Numbered from the stretch's first letter, positions 1-9,749 are shown. The stretch: 64,000 bases of DNA from Enterobacter sp. CC120223-11 (GCF_900215375.1 NZ_OBEF01000010.1:115186-179185); one strand, 5' to 3'. The notes: generated from the sequence alone by a model not told the origin. Program-made: numbers and translations.

Positions 1-494
1 TCCGTGAAATGACGGTGATTGAAAACCTGCTGGTGGCACAGCATCAACAGCTGAAAACCGGCGTCTTTTCCGGCTTGCTGAAAACGCCGTCCTTCCGCAA
101 AGCGCAGAGCGAAGCGCTGGACAGGGCTGCTACCTGGCTTGAGCGTATCGGCCTGCTTGAGCATGCCAACCGTCAGGCGAGCAACCTGGCCTACGGCGAT
201 CAGCGTCGCCTGGAGATTGCGCGCTGCATGGTGACGCAGCCGGAAATCCTGATGCTTGATGAACCGGCGGCGGGGCTTAACCCGAAGGAAACCAAAGAGC
301 TTGATGAGCTGATCGCCGAGCTGCGCAGCCATCACAACACCACCATTCTGTTGATTGAACACGACATGAAGCTGGTCATGGGCATTTCCGATCGCATTTA
401 TGTGGTAAACCAGGGCACGCCGCTGGCGAACGGTACGCCGGAAGAAATTCGTAACAACCCGGACGTGATCCGCGCATACCTTGGTGAGGCATAA
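1..494 (+). CDS. livG: LivG, branched-chain amino acid ABC transporter ATPase (C-terminal part)
   Basis: Only the C-terminal part is present; the reading frame is open from base 3 and the start lies before the window. The visible protein has a degenerate ABC signature (NLAYGDQRRLEIARC), Walker B with the catalytic Glu (ILMLDEPAAGLNP) and the switch His (LLIEHDMKLVMG). These are the usual LivG forms. LivG is one of two cytoplasmic ATPases that power LivHM with the binding proteins LivJ/LivK for Leu/Ile/Val uptake. It ends one base before livF, which matches a translationally coupled liv operon. Confidence 0.96.
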   Translation, partial: REMTVIENLLVAQHQQLKTGVFSGLLKTPSFRKAQSEALDRAATWLERIGLLEHANRQASNLAYGDQRRLEIARCMVTQPEILMLDEPAAGLNPKETKELDELIAELRSHHNTTILLIEHDMKLVMGISDRIYVVNQGTPLANGTPEEIRNNPDVIRAYLGEA

Positions 495-495
495 A

Positions 496-1209
496 ATGGA
501 AAAAGTGATGTTGTCTTTTGACAAGGTAAGCGCCCACTACGGCAAAATTCAGGCGCTGCACGACGTCAGCCTGCATATCAACCAGGGCGAAATCGTCACC
601 CTGATTGGTGCCAACGGCGCGGGCAAAACCACGCTGCTCGGTACGCTGTGCGGCGACCCGCGCGCGACCAGCGGGCGCGTGACCTTCGATGGCAAAGATA
701 TTACCGAATGGCAGACCGCAAAAATCATGCGCGAAGCCGTGGCGATTGTGCCGGAAGGGCGTCGCGTATTCTCCCGCATGACCGTGGAAGAGAACCTGGC
801 GATGGGCGGCTTCTTCGCCGACCGCAGCCAGTATCAGGACCGCATCAAGTGGGTTTACGAACTGTTCCCGCGCCTGTGGGAGCGTCGTATTCAGCGTGCG
901 GGCACCATGTCCGGCGGCGAACAGCAGATGCTGGCGATTGGCCGTGCGCTGATGAGCCAGCCGCGCCTGCTGCTGCTGGATGAGCCATCGCTGGGCCTTG
1001 CGCCCATCATCATTCAGCAGATTTTCGACACCATCGAACAGCTGCGTAAAGAAGGGATGACCATCTTCCTCGTCGAGCAGAACGCCAACCAGGCGCTGAA
1101 GCTCGCCGACCGCGGCTACGTGCTGGAGAACGGCCACGTGGTGCTGGAAGATACCGGCGATGCGCTGCTGGCGAACGAAGCGGTGCGCAGCGCTTATCTG
1201 GGCGGCTAG
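496..1209 (+). CDS. livF: LivF, branched-chain amino acid ABC transporter ATPase
   Basis: A 237-residue protein, the same length as E. coli LivF. It has Walker A (GANGAGKTT, about residues 37-45), signature MSGGEQQMLAIGRAL, Walker B LLLLDEPSLGLAP and a switch His region (FLVEQNANQ). It pairs with LivG to drive Leu/Ile/Val import through LivHM. I chose the ATG at 496, one base after the livG stop, because the product then begins MEKVMLSFDKVSAHYGK like the family; an upstream in-frame start at 481 would overlap livG. It is the last gene of the operon and is followed by a strong terminator. Confidence 0.98.
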   Translation: MEKVMLSFDKVSAHYGKIQALHDVSLHINQGEIVTLIGANGAGKTTLLGTLCGDPRATSGRVTFDGKDITEWQTAKIMREAVAIVPEGRRVFSRMTVEENLAMGGFFADRSQYQDRIKWVYELFPRLWERRIQRAGTMSGGEQQMLAIGRALMSQPRLLLLDEPSLGLAPIIIQQIFDTIEQLRKEGMTIFLVEQNANQALKLADRGYVLENGHVVLEDTGDALLANEAVRSAYLGG

Positions 1210-1218
1210 GTAAACTGC

Positions 1219-1246
1219 AAAACCTTCTCTTCGGAGAAGGTTTTTT
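1219..1246 (+). terminator. Intrinsic terminator after livF
   Basis: Perfect 11-bp stem AAAACCTTCTC / GAGAAGGTTTT with a TTCG loop, followed by more T. It ends the liv operon. A hairpin with the same stem but an ACAA loop lies between yhfA and prkB. Confidence 0.93.
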
Positions 1247-1253
1247 ATGTTTG

Positions 1254-1493
1254 CACCCTCTCCCTGTGGGAGAGGGCCGGGGTGAGGGCATCAGGCCACT
1301 CCGTCTTTCTTTCCCCTCTCCCTAACCCTCTCCCTAGGGAGAGGGAAATGTTCTGAGCCGCCTTTCTCCTTCTCCCCAGGGAGAGGGCATTGTCCTGGGC
1401 CGCCTTTCTCCTTCTCCCCAGGGAGAGGGAATTGTCCTGATCCACCTTTTTTCTCCCTCTCCCCGTGGGAGAGGGTCGGGGAGAGGGCATCAC
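1254..1493. repeat. Cluster of hairpin repeats (CCCTCTCCC...GGGAGAGGG family)
   Basis: Five short inverted repeats of the form CCCTCTCCCnnnGGGAGAGGG lie between livF and ugpB. The middle copies recur with a 42-bp period: the GCCGCCTTTCTCC segment is at 1357 and 1399, with a diverged third start near 1441. Outer copies carry a trailing GGGGTGAGGGCATCA-type arm. No ORF here looks real. The family also appears at 2990-3210, 17094-17210 and 49413-49437, always outside genes. It resembles REP-like intergenic hairpin elements; I do not know a formal name. Confidence 0.8.
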
Positions 1494-1548
1494 TCCGCAC
1501 AAAATTTAATTCGCACCTTCATCATTCCATCACCTCCCTGAAGCCTGG

Positions 1549-1588
1549 CTGTCACCGCTTCGTCATCTTTCGGTTATTTTTCTGTCAT
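1549..1588 (+). promoter_or_regulatory. PhoB box array upstream of ugpB
   Basis: Direct repeats on an 11-bp grid: CTGTCAC at 1549, TCGTCAT at 1560, a degenerate unit at 1571 and CTGTCAT at 1582. This 7+4 bp spacing is the PhoB box pattern (CTGTCAT-N4). A further TGTCAT at 1596 is off the grid by 2 bp. A possible -10 (CATAAA, 1615-1620) and the RBS AAGAGAGA follow. In E. coli the ugp operon is induced by phosphate starvation through PhoB, so the assignment fits the downstream genes. Confidence 0.8.
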
Positions 1589-1663
1589 TCGCGCATGTCA
1601 TGTTACCTCGCGAGCATAAAACGCGTGATTTCGCGCATCCGGCACAACAAGAGAGATAACCGA

Positions 1664-2980
1664 ATGACATCGTTACGACACACCGCTTTAGCCGTCACGC
1701 TGGGCATGGCATTTGCCAGCCAGGCGATGGCTGTCACCACCATTCCGTTCTGGCATTCCATGGAAGGCGAACTGGGGAAAGAAGTTGATTCTCTGGCGCA
1801 GCGTTTTAACGACACGCACCCTGATTACAAAATTGTGCCTGTCTACAAAGGCAACTACGAGCAGAGCCTGGCGGCAGGCATTGCCGCGTTCCGCACCGGC
1901 AACGCGCCTGCCATTTTGCAGGTGTATGAAGTGGGCACGGCGACCATGATGGCCTCGAAAGCCATCAAGCCAGTCTATGAAGTTTTCAACGATGCGGGCA
2001 TCAAGTTTGATGAATCGCAGTTCGTGCCGACCGTTTCCGGTTACTACACCGATTCCAAAACCGGCCACCTGCTGAGCCAGCCGTTTAACAGCTCCACGCC
2101 GGTGCTCTACTACAACAAAGACGCCTTCAAAAAGGCCGGTTTAGATCCGGAGCAGCCGCCGAAAACCTGGCAGGATCTGGCGGCATATACCGCGAAGCTG
2201 AAAGCAGCAGGGATGAAGTGCGGCTACGCCAGCGGCTGGCAGGGCTGGATCCAACTGGAGAACTTCAGCGCCTGGAACGGCCTGCCGTTCGCCACGAAGA
2301 ACAACGGCTTTGATGGCACTGACGCCGTGCTGGAATTTAACAAGCCGGAGCAGGTGAAACACATCGCGATGCTTGAAGAACTGAACAAGAAGGGCGATTT
2401 CAGCTACTTCGGGCGTAAGGATGAGTCCACCGAGAAGTTCTACAACGGCGACTGCGCCATTACGACAGCCTCTTCCGGATCGCTGGCCGACATTCGTCAG
2501 TACGCCAAATTCAACTATGGCGTGGGCATGATGCCATACGACGCTGACGCAAAAGGTGCGCCGCAGAACGCCATCATCGGCGGGGCGAGCCTGTGGGTGA
2601 TGCAGGGCAAGGACAAAGAATCCTACAAAGGCGTGGCAGAGTTCCTCGACTTCCTGACCCAGCCGGAAATCGCCGCCGAATGGCATCAGAAAACGGGTTA
2701 TCTGCCGATCACCAAAGCCGCATATGACCTGACCCGTCAGCAGGGCTTCTATGACAAGAACCCGGGGGCTGATATTGCGACTCGTCAGATGCTGAACAAG
2801 CCGCCGTTGCCGTTCACCAAAGGCCTGCGTCTGGGCAACATGCCGCAGATCCGCACCATCGTGGACGAAGAGCTGGAGTCAGTGTGGACCGGCAAGAAAA
2901 CCCCTCAGCAGGCGCTGGATGCCGCCGTCGAGCGTGGGAATCAGCTGCTGCGCCGCTTTGAGAAGTCAACGAAGTCTTAA
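1664..2980 (+). CDS. ugpB: UgpB, periplasmic sn-glycerol-3-phosphate binding protein
   Basis: 438 residues, equal to E. coli UgpB. A signal peptide ([17 protein letters not shown] then ASQAMA) is cleaved before [19 protein letters not shown]. It binds glycerol-3-phosphate and glycerophosphodiesters in the periplasm and delivers them to UgpAE. The body matches the solute-binding family 1 fold, with conserved segments such as [17 protein letters not shown] and [10 protein letters not shown]. The start at 1664 is chosen because it follows an AAGAGAGA RBS and gives a normal signal peptide; the same frame is open from 1595 but would add 23 residues. First gene of ugpBAECQ, under PhoB boxes. Confidence 0.98.
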   Translation: MTSLRHTALAVTLGMAFASQAMAVTTIPFWHSMEGELGKEVDSLAQRFNDTHPDYKIVPVYKGNYEQSLAAGIAAFRTGNAPAILQVYEVGTATMMASKAIKPVYEVFNDAGIKFDESQFVPTVSGYYTDSKTGHLLSQPFNSSTPVLYYNKDAFKKAGLDPEQPPKTWQDLAAYTAKLKAAGMKCGYASGWQGWIQLENFSAWNGLPFATKNNGFDGTDAVLEFNKPEQVKHIAMLEELNKKGDFSYFGRKDESTEKFYNGDCAITTASSGSLADIRQYAKFNYGVGMMPYDADAKGAPQNAIIGGASLWVMQGKDKESYKGVAEFLDFLTQPEIAAEWHQKTGYLPITKAAYDLTRQQGFYDKNPGADIATRQMLNKPPLPFTKGLRLGNMPQIRTIVDEELESVWTGKKTPQQALDAAVERGNQLLRRFEKSTKS

Positions 2981-2989
2981 TTCAAAAAC

Positions 2990-3210
2990 CCCTCACCCCG
3001 GCCCTCTCCCCAGAGGGGCGAGGGAGAAAACCTTGTCCGGTGCTTACTTTATCCCAATGGGGGAGAACACTCGGTCGGAGCCGTCTTTCTCCCTCTCCGG
3101 AGGGAGAGGGAATCTGTCCGGTGCTTTCTTTTTCCCAGTGGGGGAGAACATTTGGTCGGAGCCGTCTTTCTCCCTCTCCCTTTGGGAGAGGGCAGGGGAG
3201 AGGGGAATGT
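2990..3210. repeat. Hairpin repeat block inside the ugp operon (81-bp tandem duplication)
   Basis: The ugpB-ugpA spacer is 254 bp and consists almost wholly of CCCTCTCC/GGAGAGGG hairpins. A segment starting GTCCGGTGCTT is at 3035 and again at 3116, giving an 81-bp direct repeat with about ten differences. It ends at a CCCTCTCCCTTTGGGAGAGGG hairpin. The block contains no credible gene. Its place between a binding-protein gene and its permease genes is like the REP elements between malE and malF. Confidence 0.85.
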
Positions 3211-3234
3211 GGCACATCTATTTTGAGTAAACCT

Positions 3235-4122
3235 ATGTCATCATCCCGTCCGGTATTTCGTTCGCGCTGGCTGCCTTATCTGCTGGTGGCCCCGCAGCTC
3301 GCCATTACCGTTATTTTCTTTATCTGGCCTGCGGGCGAAGCGCTGTGGTACTCGCTGCAAAGCGTCGATCCCTTTGGGCTTTCCAGTGAATTTGTCGGCC
3401 TCGATAACTTTATTGCCCTGTTCCACGACAGCTACTACCTCGACGCCTTCTGGACCACCATGAAGTTCAGCGGTCTTGTCACGCTGAGCGGCCTGCTGGT
3501 GTCGCTGTTTTTCGCCGCACTGGTCGATTACGTGGTGCGCGGCAGCCGTATTTATCAGACGCTGATGCTGCTGCCTTACGCCGTGGCGCCTGCCATCGCC
3601 GCCGTGCTGTGGATTTTCCTTTTTAACCCTGGACGCGGCCTGATCACCCACTGGCTGGAGCTGATGGGCTACAGCTGGAACCACGCGCAGAACAGCGGCC
3701 AGGCGATGTTCCTGGTGGTGTTCGCCTCGGTCTGGAAGCAGATCAGCTACAACTTCCTGTTCTTCTTCGCCGCGCTGCAATCCATTCCTCGATCGCTGGT
3801 TGAAGCCGCCGCCATTGACGGTGCAGGCCCGGTGCGGCGCTTCTTTTCCATCGCCCTGCCGCTGATTGCCCCGGTGAGCTTCTTCCTGCTGGTGGTGAAC
3901 CTGGTGTACGCCTTCTTCGACACCTTCCCGGTGATCGACGCGGCGACCGCGGGCGGCCCGGTGCAGGCCACCACCACGCTTATCTACAAAATTTACCGCG
4001 AAGGCTTTGCCGGGCTGGATCTGTCGGCGTCTGCCGCGCAGTCCGTCGTGCTGATGGGGCTGGTGATCGTGCTGACGGTGGTTCAGTTCCGCTATGTGGA
4101 AAGTAAGGTGCGCTATCAATGA
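3235..4122 (+). CDS. ugpA: UgpA, glycerol-3-phosphate ABC permease subunit
   Basis: 295 residues as in E. coli UgpA. It is an inner-membrane protein with about six hydrophobic segments, beginning [21 protein letters not shown], and carries the EAA loop that docks UgpC ([15 protein letters not shown], about residues 185-199). With UgpE it forms the channel for glycerol-3-phosphate. Start at 3235 matches the family N-terminus; the same frame runs upstream through the hairpin repeats to 3040, but that extension is repeat-derived. The stop overlaps the ugpE start by ATGA, so the two are coupled. Confidence 0.98.
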   Translation: MSSSRPVFRSRWLPYLLVAPQLAITVIFFIWPAGEALWYSLQSVDPFGLSSEFVGLDNFIALFHDSYYLDAFWTTMKFSGLVTLSGLLVSLFFAALVDYVVRGSRIYQTLMLLPYAVAPAIAAVLWIFLFNPGRGLITHWLELMGYSWNHAQNSGQAMFLVVFASVWKQISYNFLFFFAALQSIPRSLVEAAAIDGAGPVRRFFSIALPLIAPVSFFLLVVNLVYAFFDTFPVIDAATAGGPVQATTTLIYKIYREGFAGLDLSASAAQSVVLMGLVIVLTVVQFRYVESKVRYQ

Positions 4123-4964
4123 TTGAACATCGTCGCGGGCTGACCTGGTTCAGCCACATTATGTTGATTCTCGGCATTGCGGTGATCCTCTTCCCGCTGT
4201 ACGTCGCGTTTGTGGCGGCGACGCTGGATGACAAAGCCGTCTTCGCCACGCCGATGACGCTGCTGCCCGGCTCGCACCTGCTGGAGAATATGAAAACCAT
4301 CTGGACGCAGGGTGTGGGAGCCAACAGCGCGCCGTTCTGGCTGATGCTGGTCAACAGCTTTGTCATGGCGCTGACCATTACGGTGGGCAAAATCGCGGTG
4401 TCGATGCTCTCGGCCTTCGCCATCGTCTGGTTCCGCTTCCCTCTGCGTAACCTCTTCTTCTGGATGATTTTTATCACCCTGATGCTGCCGGTTGAAGTGC
4501 GTATTTTCCCGACGGTGGAGGTGATTGCCAACCTTAAGCTGCTCGACAGCTACACCGGGCTGACGCTGCCGCTGATGGCTTCGGCCACCGCCACCTTCCT
4601 GTTCCGCCAGTTCTTTATGACGCTGCCGGATGAGCTGATGGAAGCGGCCCGTATTGACGGCGCTTCGCCGATGCGCTTTTTTCGCGACATCGTGCTGCCG
4701 CTGTCAAAAACCAACCTCGCGGCGCTGTTCGTGATCACCTTTATCTACGGCTGGAATCAGTACCTGTGGCCGCTGCTTATCGTCACCGACGTCAATCTCG
4801 GCACGGCGGTAGCGGGCATCAAAGGGATGATTGCCACCGGGGAAGGCACCACGGCGTGGAATCAGGTGATGGCGGCGATGCTGCTGACCCTTACCCCGCC
4901 CGTTATTATCGTTTTAGCCATGCAGCGCGCGTTTGTCCGCGGCCTGGTCGACAGTGAGAAATAA
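4119..4964 (+). CDS. ugpE: UgpE, glycerol-3-phosphate ABC permease subunit
   Basis: 281 residues, equal to E. coli UgpE. Six hydrophobic segments, with the EAA motif [14 protein letters not shown] near residue 173. It pairs with UgpA in the inner membrane. It overlaps ugpA by 4 bp (ATGA) and ends just before ugpC, with only one base between the stop and the ATG. Confidence 0.98.
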   Translation: MIEHRRGLTWFSHIMLILGIAVILFPLYVAFVAATLDDKAVFATPMTLLPGSHLLENMKTIWTQGVGANSAPFWLMLVNSFVMALTITVGKIAVSMLSAFAIVWFRFPLRNLFFWMIFITLMLPVEVRIFPTVEVIANLKLLDSYTGLTLPLMASATATFLFRQFFMTLPDELMEAARIDGASPMRFFRDIVLPLSKTNLAALFVITFIYGWNQYLWPLLIVTDVNLGTAVAGIKGMIATGEGTTAWNQVMAAMLLTLTPPVIIVLAMQRAFVRGLVDSEK

Positions 4965-4965
4965 G

Positions 4966-6039
4966 ATGGCAGGACTGAAATTACAGGCAGTAACCAAGAG
5001 CTGGGACAGCGGCAAAACCCAGGTGATCCAGCCGCTGACGCTGGACGTGTCCGACGGTGAGTTTATCGTGATGGTCGGCCCGTCCGGCTGTGGTAAATCG
5101 ACCTTATTACGGATGGTGGCGGGGCTGGAGCGCGTCTCCGGCGGTGACATCTGGATCGATCGCCAGCGCGTAACTGAACTTGAGCCAAAAGAGCGTGGCA
5201 TTGCGATGGTGTTTCAGAACTACGCTCTCTATCCGCACATGACCGTGGAAGAGAACATGGCTTGGGGCCTGAAAATTCGCGGCATGGGTAAAGGGCATAT
5301 CGCAGAGAAGGTGAAAGAAGCGGCGCGTATTCTGGAGCTGGACGGGTTACTCAAACGCCGCCCACGTGAGCTTTCCGGCGGCCAACGCCAGCGCGTGGCG
5401 ATGGGCCGTGCGATTGTGCGAGACCCGGCAGTGTTCCTGTTCGACGAGCCGCTCTCCAACCTCGATGCCAAGCTGCGCGTACAGATGCGTCTTGAGCTTC
5501 AGCAGCTGCATCATCGGCTGAACACAACCTCGCTGTACGTGACCCACGATCAGGTGGAGGCGATGACGCTGGCGCAGCGTGTGATGGTGATGAACAAAGG
5601 CATCGCTGAGCAAATCGGCACGCCGGTAGAGGTTTACGAGAAGCCCGCGACGCGCTTTGTGGCGAGTTTTATCGGCAGTCCGGCGATGAACCTGCTCGAC
5701 GGCCGCGTGAGCGTCACTGGCACCCATTTCGAACTGGACAGCGGCATGGCGCTGCCGCTGAACTGGCTGTATCGCGGATACGCCGGACGCAAAATGACGT
5801 TGGGTATCCGCCCGGAGCATATTGCGCTAAGCTCGCAGGCCGAAGGCGGTATCCCGCTGGTGATGGATACGCTGGAAATTTTAGGTGCAGATAACCTCGC
5901 GCATGGCCGCTGGGGTGAGCAAAAAATGGTGGTGCGGCTGCCGCATCAGCAGCGCCCACAGGCAGGCACCACGCTGTGGCTGCATTTAGCGGAAAATCAT
6001 CTGCACCTGTTTGATGGCGAAACAGGACAACGCGTATGA
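4966..6039 (+). CDS. ugpC: UgpC, glycerol-3-phosphate ABC transporter ATPase
   Basis: 357 residues of the MalK-like ABC ATPase class. Walker A is GPSGCGKST (about residues 37-45), signature [15 protein letters not shown], Walker [13 protein letters not shown], switch His in YVTHDQVEA; the C-terminal third is the regulatory OB-fold (TOBE) domain. It energises UgpAE. The ATG at 4966, directly after the ugpE stop, yields the family N-terminus [14 protein letters not shown]; a frame from 4933 would extend back into ugpE. Its 3' end overlaps ugpQ by 4 bp. Confidence 0.98.
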   Translation: MAGLKLQAVTKSWDSGKTQVIQPLTLDVSDGEFIVMVGPSGCGKSTLLRMVAGLERVSGGDIWIDRQRVTELEPKERGIAMVFQNYALYPHMTVEENMAWGLKIRGMGKGHIAEKVKEAARILELDGLLKRRPRELSGGQRQRVAMGRAIVRDPAVFLFDEPLSNLDAKLRVQMRLELQQLHHRLNTTSLYVTHDQVEAMTLAQRVMVMNKGIAEQIGTPVEVYEKPATRFVASFIGSPAMNLLDGRVSVTGTHFELDSGMALPLNWLYRGYAGRKMTLGIRPEHIALSSQAEGGIPLVMDTLEILGADNLAHGRWGEQKMVVRLPHQQRPQAGTTLWLHLAENHLHLFDGETGQRV

Positions 6040-6776
6040 GCAACTGGCCTTACCCCCGCATTGTCGCCCACCGTGGCGGCGGTAAGCGGGCTCCGGAAAA
6101 TACCCTTGCGGCGATCGACGTGGGCGCGCGCTACGGCCACACCATGATTGAGTTTGACGCCAAGCTGTCAAAAGACGGGCAGATTTTCCTGCTGCACGAC
6201 GACAACCTCGAGCGCACCAGCAACGGCTGGGGCGTGGCGGGCGATCTTATGTGGCAAGAGCTTCTGCACGTTGATGCCGGAAGTTGGTTCGCCGGTGAGT
6301 TCAAAGGCGAACCACTGCCGCTGCTCTCGCAGGTGGCGGGGCGCTGTCGCGAGCACGGCATGATGGCGAATATCGAAATCAAACCGACATCCGGCACCGG
6401 CGAGCTTACGGGCAAAGTCGTGGCGCTCGCGGCCCGTGAGCTGTGGGCGGGCATGACCCCACCATTGCTGTCATCCTTTGAAATCGACGCGCTGGAAGCG
6501 GCACAGGCTGCCGTGCCAGAGCTGCCGCGGGGGCTGCTGCTCGATGAGTGGCGTGATGACTGGCAGGCATTGACCACGCGACTGGGCTGCGTGTCGATTC
6601 ACCTGAATCATAAGCTGCTGGATGAGGCGCGGGTGACAATCCTGAAGGCGGCGGGGCTGCATATTCTGGTATATACCGTCAACAGACCCCAGCGTGCGGC
6701 AGAGCTGCTGCGCTGGGGCGTGGACTGCATCTGTACCGATGCGATTGACGTTATCGGGCCTGACTTTAGCTTTTAG
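6036..6776 (+). CDS. ugpQ: UgpQ, cytoplasmic glycerophosphodiester phosphodiesterase
   Basis: 246 residues. It hydrolyses glycerophosphodiesters to glycerol-3-phosphate and an alcohol in the cytoplasm, after their import by UgpBAEC. The GDPD active-site pattern is complete: His12-Arg13 (AHRGG), PEN at 20-22, Glu39 and Asp41 ([10 protein letters not shown]), His54 ([15 protein letters not shown]). It starts inside the ugpC stop (ATGA overlap) and is last in the operon. Its 3' end overlaps the convergent yhhA by 4 bp. Confidence 0.97.
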   Translation: MSNWPYPRIVAHRGGGKRAPENTLAAIDVGARYGHTMIEFDAKLSKDGQIFLLHDDNLERTSNGWGVAGDLMWQELLHVDAGSWFAGEFKGEPLPLLSQVAGRCREHGMMANIEIKPTSGTGELTGKVVALAARELWAGMTPPLLSSFEIDALEAAQAAVPELPRGLLLDEWRDDWQALTTRLGCVSIHLNHKLLDEARVTILKAAGLHILVYTVNRPQRAAELLRWGVDCICTDAIDVIGPDFSF

Positions 6777-7180
6777 CGGGAAAGCGGCTGCGGATTGGAC
6801 GGCGTGCTTAACAGGTCGCCGTTCTGAGTCTGCGGCAGCATATGCTCCTGCGAACCGCCGAGCATTTTGTCGCTATTGCCGCCGCTCAGCATGCCGCCGC
6901 CGTTGTTCGGCAGAACCTGCTGGCCCGGCTGCGCATTCAGCACGCGCTGCTGGCTGTTGTTCATCTGCGTTTGCAGATGCTGTTGCTGCATCTGAGTCTG
7001 GGTCTGCAACTGCTGGTTCAGCATTCCTTTCTGCTGGATTTGCTGCGACTGCATCTGCGTCTGCATCCGCTGCTGGCTGGGGATCACGTACCCCGGCTGG
7101 TTGGGGTTGTTGGTGGTGTTAAACGGCTGTGCTAAAACGGCAAACGGCGTCAGCGCTGCCAGAAAGAGTATCGTTTTCAT
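6773..7180 (-). CDS. yhhA: YhhA, DUF2756 family secreted Gln/Met-rich protein
   Basis: 135 residues with a short signal peptide ([17 protein letters not shown], cut before QPFNTT). The mature protein is dominated by Gln, Met and Asn repeats ([28 protein letters not shown]). It matches the YhhA/DUF2756 family found between ugpQ and ggt in enterobacteria. The function is unknown; export to the periplasm is inferred from the signal. Convergent with ugpQ and divergent from ggt. Confidence 0.9.
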   Translation of the reverse strand: MKTILFLAALTPFAVLAQPFNTTNNPNQPGYVIPSQQRMQTQMQSQQIQQKGMLNQQLQTQTQMQQQHLQTQMNNSQQRVLNAQPGQQVLPNNGGGMLSGGNSDKMLGGSQEHMLPQTQNGDLLSTPSNPQPLSR

Positions 7181-7303
7181 CTTTTCCTCCTGCCCTTTCG
7201 GGGCTTCCTTAAGTTTACCCCCAATTCGCCATTGCGATGATTTTTTAGGAATTCTGAACCAGGCTTAAGCGGGAGCATAAAACCCTTCACCTGGAGAAGA
7301 ACA

Positions 7304-9076
7304 ATGACAGAAACGCATTTTTGGCGCAGGGCAGCCCTCGCGGCTCTGCTGGCAGGAAGCACGTTCAGCGTGGCGGCAACTCCGCCGCCCGCTTCGGCGC
7401 CATCGGTATCGGCACCTGCACCGGCTGTTTCCTACGGCGTTGAGGAAGATGTTTTCCATCCTGTGCGTGCTCAAAAGGGCATGGTGTCATCAGTGGATGC
7501 GATGGCGACAAAGGTCGGCGTCGATATTCTGAAAGAGGGCGGTAACGCGGTGGATGCGGCGGTGGCCGTGGGATACGCGCTGGCGGTGACCCATCCGCAG
7601 GCAGGGAACCTGGGTGGCGGTGGCTTTATGATGCTGCGTACCAAAGACGGCAAAACAACGGCGATCGACTTCCGTGAAATGGCACCTTCACAGGCCACGC
7701 GCGACATGTTCCTCGACGATCAGGGCAATCCGGACAGTAAAAAATCACTCACCTCCCATCTCGCTTCCGGCACACCAGGCACCGTGGCAGGCTTCTCGCT
7801 GGCGCTGAAAGAGTACGGCACGATGCCGCTCAACAAAGTGGTGCGTCCGGCGATTAAGCTTGCGAAAGAGGGCTTTACCGTTAACGACGCGCTGGCCGAT
7901 GACCTGAAAACCTACGGCAGCGAGGTCATTCCGAATCACGAAAACAGTAAGGCTATCTTCTGGAAGGACGGTGAGCCGCTGAAAAAGGGCGACAAGCTGG
8001 TGCAGGCCAATTTAGCAAAAAGCCTTGAGTTGATTGCCGAAAACGGTCCGGATGCGTTTTATAAAGGTCCGATTGCCGATCAGATTGCCGAGGAGATGAA
8101 GAAGAACGGCGGGCTGATGACCAAAGAAGATTTAGCGAGTTACAAAGCCGTGGAGCGGGAGCCGATCAGCGGTGATTACCGTGGCTATCAGGTTTATTCC
8201 ATGCCGCCGCCGTCTTCCGGTGGGATCCACATCGTGCAAATCCTCAATATTCTGGAAAATTTCGATATGCAGAAGTACGGCTTTGGCAGCGCCGATGCGA
8301 TGCAAATCATGGCGGAAGCCGAGAAGCACGCCTATGCCGACCGTTCAGAATACCTCGGTGACCCGGACTTCGTGAAGGTGCCGTGGCAGGCTCTGACCAG
8401 TAAAGCCTACGCAAAATCCATCGCGCAGGAGATTGACGTCAATAAGGCGAAGCCGTCGAGCCAGATCCGCCCCGGCAAGCTGGCGCCGTATGAAAGCAAT
8501 CAGACTACGCACTTCTCGGTGGTGGATAAAGACGGCAACGCGGTGGCGGTGACCTATACGCTCAACACCACTTTCGGCACCGGTATTGTGGCGGGCAACA
8601 CCGGTATTCTGATGAACAATGAAATGGATGACTTCTCGGCGAAACCGGGCGTGCCGAACGTCTACGGGCTGGTGGGCGGCGATGCCAACGCCGTCGGGCC
8701 GAAAAAGCGTCCGCTGTCGTCAATGTCGCCGACCATTGTGGTGAAGGACGGCAAAACCTGGCTGGTGACCGGCAGTCCAGGCGGGAGCCGTATTATCACC
8801 ACCGTGCTGCAAATGGTGGTGAATACCATAGATTTTGGGATGAACGTCGCCGAAGCGACCAATGCGCCGCGCTTCCACCATCAGTGGCTGCCGGACGAGC
8901 TGCGGGTGGAGAAGGGCTTCAGTCCGGACACGCTGAAGCTGCTTGAGGAAAAAGGCCAGAAGGTGGCGGTGAAAGAGGCGATGGGCAGCACCCAAAGCAT
9001 TATGGTCGGCCCGGACGGTGCGCTGTATGGCGCATCGGACCCACGCACTGTGGATGACTTAACGGCGGGGTATTGA
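7304..9076 (+). CDS. ggt: Gamma-glutamyltranspeptidase precursor
   Basis: 590 residues, slightly longer than E. coli GGT (580) because of a Pro/Ala-rich stretch after the signal peptide (residues about 26-44). It cleaves gamma-glutamyl bonds of glutathione in the periplasm. The autoprocessing site is clear: Thr401 in SNQ-TTHFSVVDKDG becomes the N-terminal nucleophile of the small subunit. The small subunit also has the RPLSSMSPTIV and GSPGGSRIITT motifs that line the active site. A single gene with its own promoter region shared with yhhA, followed by a REP pair. Confidence 0.97.
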   Translation: MTETHFWRRAALAALLAGSTFSVAATPPPASAPSVSAPAPAVSYGVEEDVFHPVRAQKGMVSSVDAMATKVGVDILKEGGNAVDAAVAVGYALAVTHPQAGNLGGGGFMMLRTKDGKTTAIDFREMAPSQATRDMFLDDQGNPDSKKSLTSHLASGTPGTVAGFSLALKEYGTMPLNKVVRPAIKLAKEGFTVNDALADDLKTYGSEVIPNHENSKAIFWKDGEPLKKGDKLVQANLAKSLELIAENGPDAFYKGPIADQIAEEMKKNGGLMTKEDLASYKAVEREPISGDYRGYQVYSMPPPSSGGIHIVQILNILENFDMQKYGFGSADAMQIMAEAEKHAYADRSEYLGDPDFVKVPWQALTSKAYAKSIAQEIDVNKAKPSSQIRPGKLAPYESNQTTHFSVVDKDGNAVAVTYTLNTTFGTGIVAGNTGILMNNEMDDFSAKPGVPNVYGLVGGDANAVGPKKRPLSSMSPTIVVKDGKTWLVTGSPGGSRIITTVLQMVVNTIDFGMNVAEATNAPRFHHQWLPDELRVEKGFSPDTLKLLEEKGQKVAVKEAMGSTQSIMVGPDGALYGASDPRTVDDLTAGY

Positions 9077-9083
9077 TTTTGTT

Positions 9084-9158
9084 GCCGGGTGGCGGCTGCG
9101 CCTTACCCGGCCTACGTTAGTGCAATTGTAGGCCCGGTAAGCGAAGCGCCACCGGGCA
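9084..9158. repeat. Paired REP elements (BIME) after ggt
   Basis: GCCGGGTGGCGGCTGCGCC...CCCGGCCTAC is followed, after a short spacer, by its inverted partner GTAGGCCCGGTAAGCG...CCACCGGGC. Two REP palindromes in opposite orientation make a BIME-type structure between the convergent ggt and yhhY. Confidence 0.9.
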
Positions 9159-9163
9159 CTTTC

Positions 9164-9664
9164 TTAAACCGATTTCATTCGCGCCATATAGTAGGCATCC
9201 ACGTACTCACCGTTGCGCAGGGCAAATTTTTTCCCGGTGCCTTCTACTTCGAAACCGAATTTGCGGTACAGCGCGATGCCCAGTGGGTTATCGGTAAATA
9301 CCGTCAATTCAATGCGTTCGACGCGCAGCCAGTTATCGCACAGGTTCACCATCTCGCGCATCAGTGCGCTGCCCACGCCCCGGTTCTGGAACTCAGAGGC
9401 GATGCTGATCCCAAAGGTTGCCACGTGGCTGCGGCGCGGATTTTCCATGACGTCCAGCGCCAGATGGCCAACGACACGTTCGTCAATGCACGCAACTAGC
9501 TGTTTTCTGCCGGGCTTGCTCTTCACGCGCTCGTGCCACATGTCCATGGAAGGATGAGGAATTTGTAGCGTGGAGTGATAAACGTCGTGATGAATGTGCA
9601 TCTGCTGCAAAGCTTCGGCATCGGCGGCTGCAACGTGGCGTATCACTATCTCACTTGTACTCAT
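9164..9664 (-). CDS. yhhY: YhhY (AaaT), GNAT-family L-amino acid N-acyltransferase
   Basis: 166 residues of the GNAT fold. The acetyl-CoA loop is seen as EFQNRGVGSALMREM (about residues 90-104), and a conserved C-terminal block reads GFEVEGTGKKFALRNGEYVDAYYM. Clearly orthologous to E. coli YhhY, reported as an acetyltransferase acting on L-Phe and L-Met. The residues before EIVIRH are a few longer than in E. coli. Convergent with ggt and divergent from ryhB. Confidence 0.93.
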   Translation of the reverse strand: MSTSEIVIRHVAAADAEALQQMHIHHDVYHSTLQIPHPSMDMWHERVKSKPGRKQLVACIDERVVGHLALDVMENPRRSHVATFGISIASEFQNRGVGSALMREMVNLCDNWLRVERIELTVFTDNPLGIALYRKFGFEVEGTGKKFALRNGEYVDAYYMARMKSV

Positions 9665-9749
9665 TCCTCATCTCCTGTTGTGGGTTGTCCCTTTAAACAT
9701 CCCTGAATCACAAAAATTCGTCAACGGCTGATTTTTGCAAAAAAAGAGG

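Noticed and set aside
1254..1493. Possible CRISPR array (regular spaced repeats)
   Set aside because: Repeats are imperfect hairpins with similar, not unique, spacers, a 42-bp period over only two or three units, and no cas genes.
3040..3234. N-terminal extension of UgpA
   Set aside because: The extra residues are encoded by the hairpin repeats, and the family N-terminus starts at 3235.
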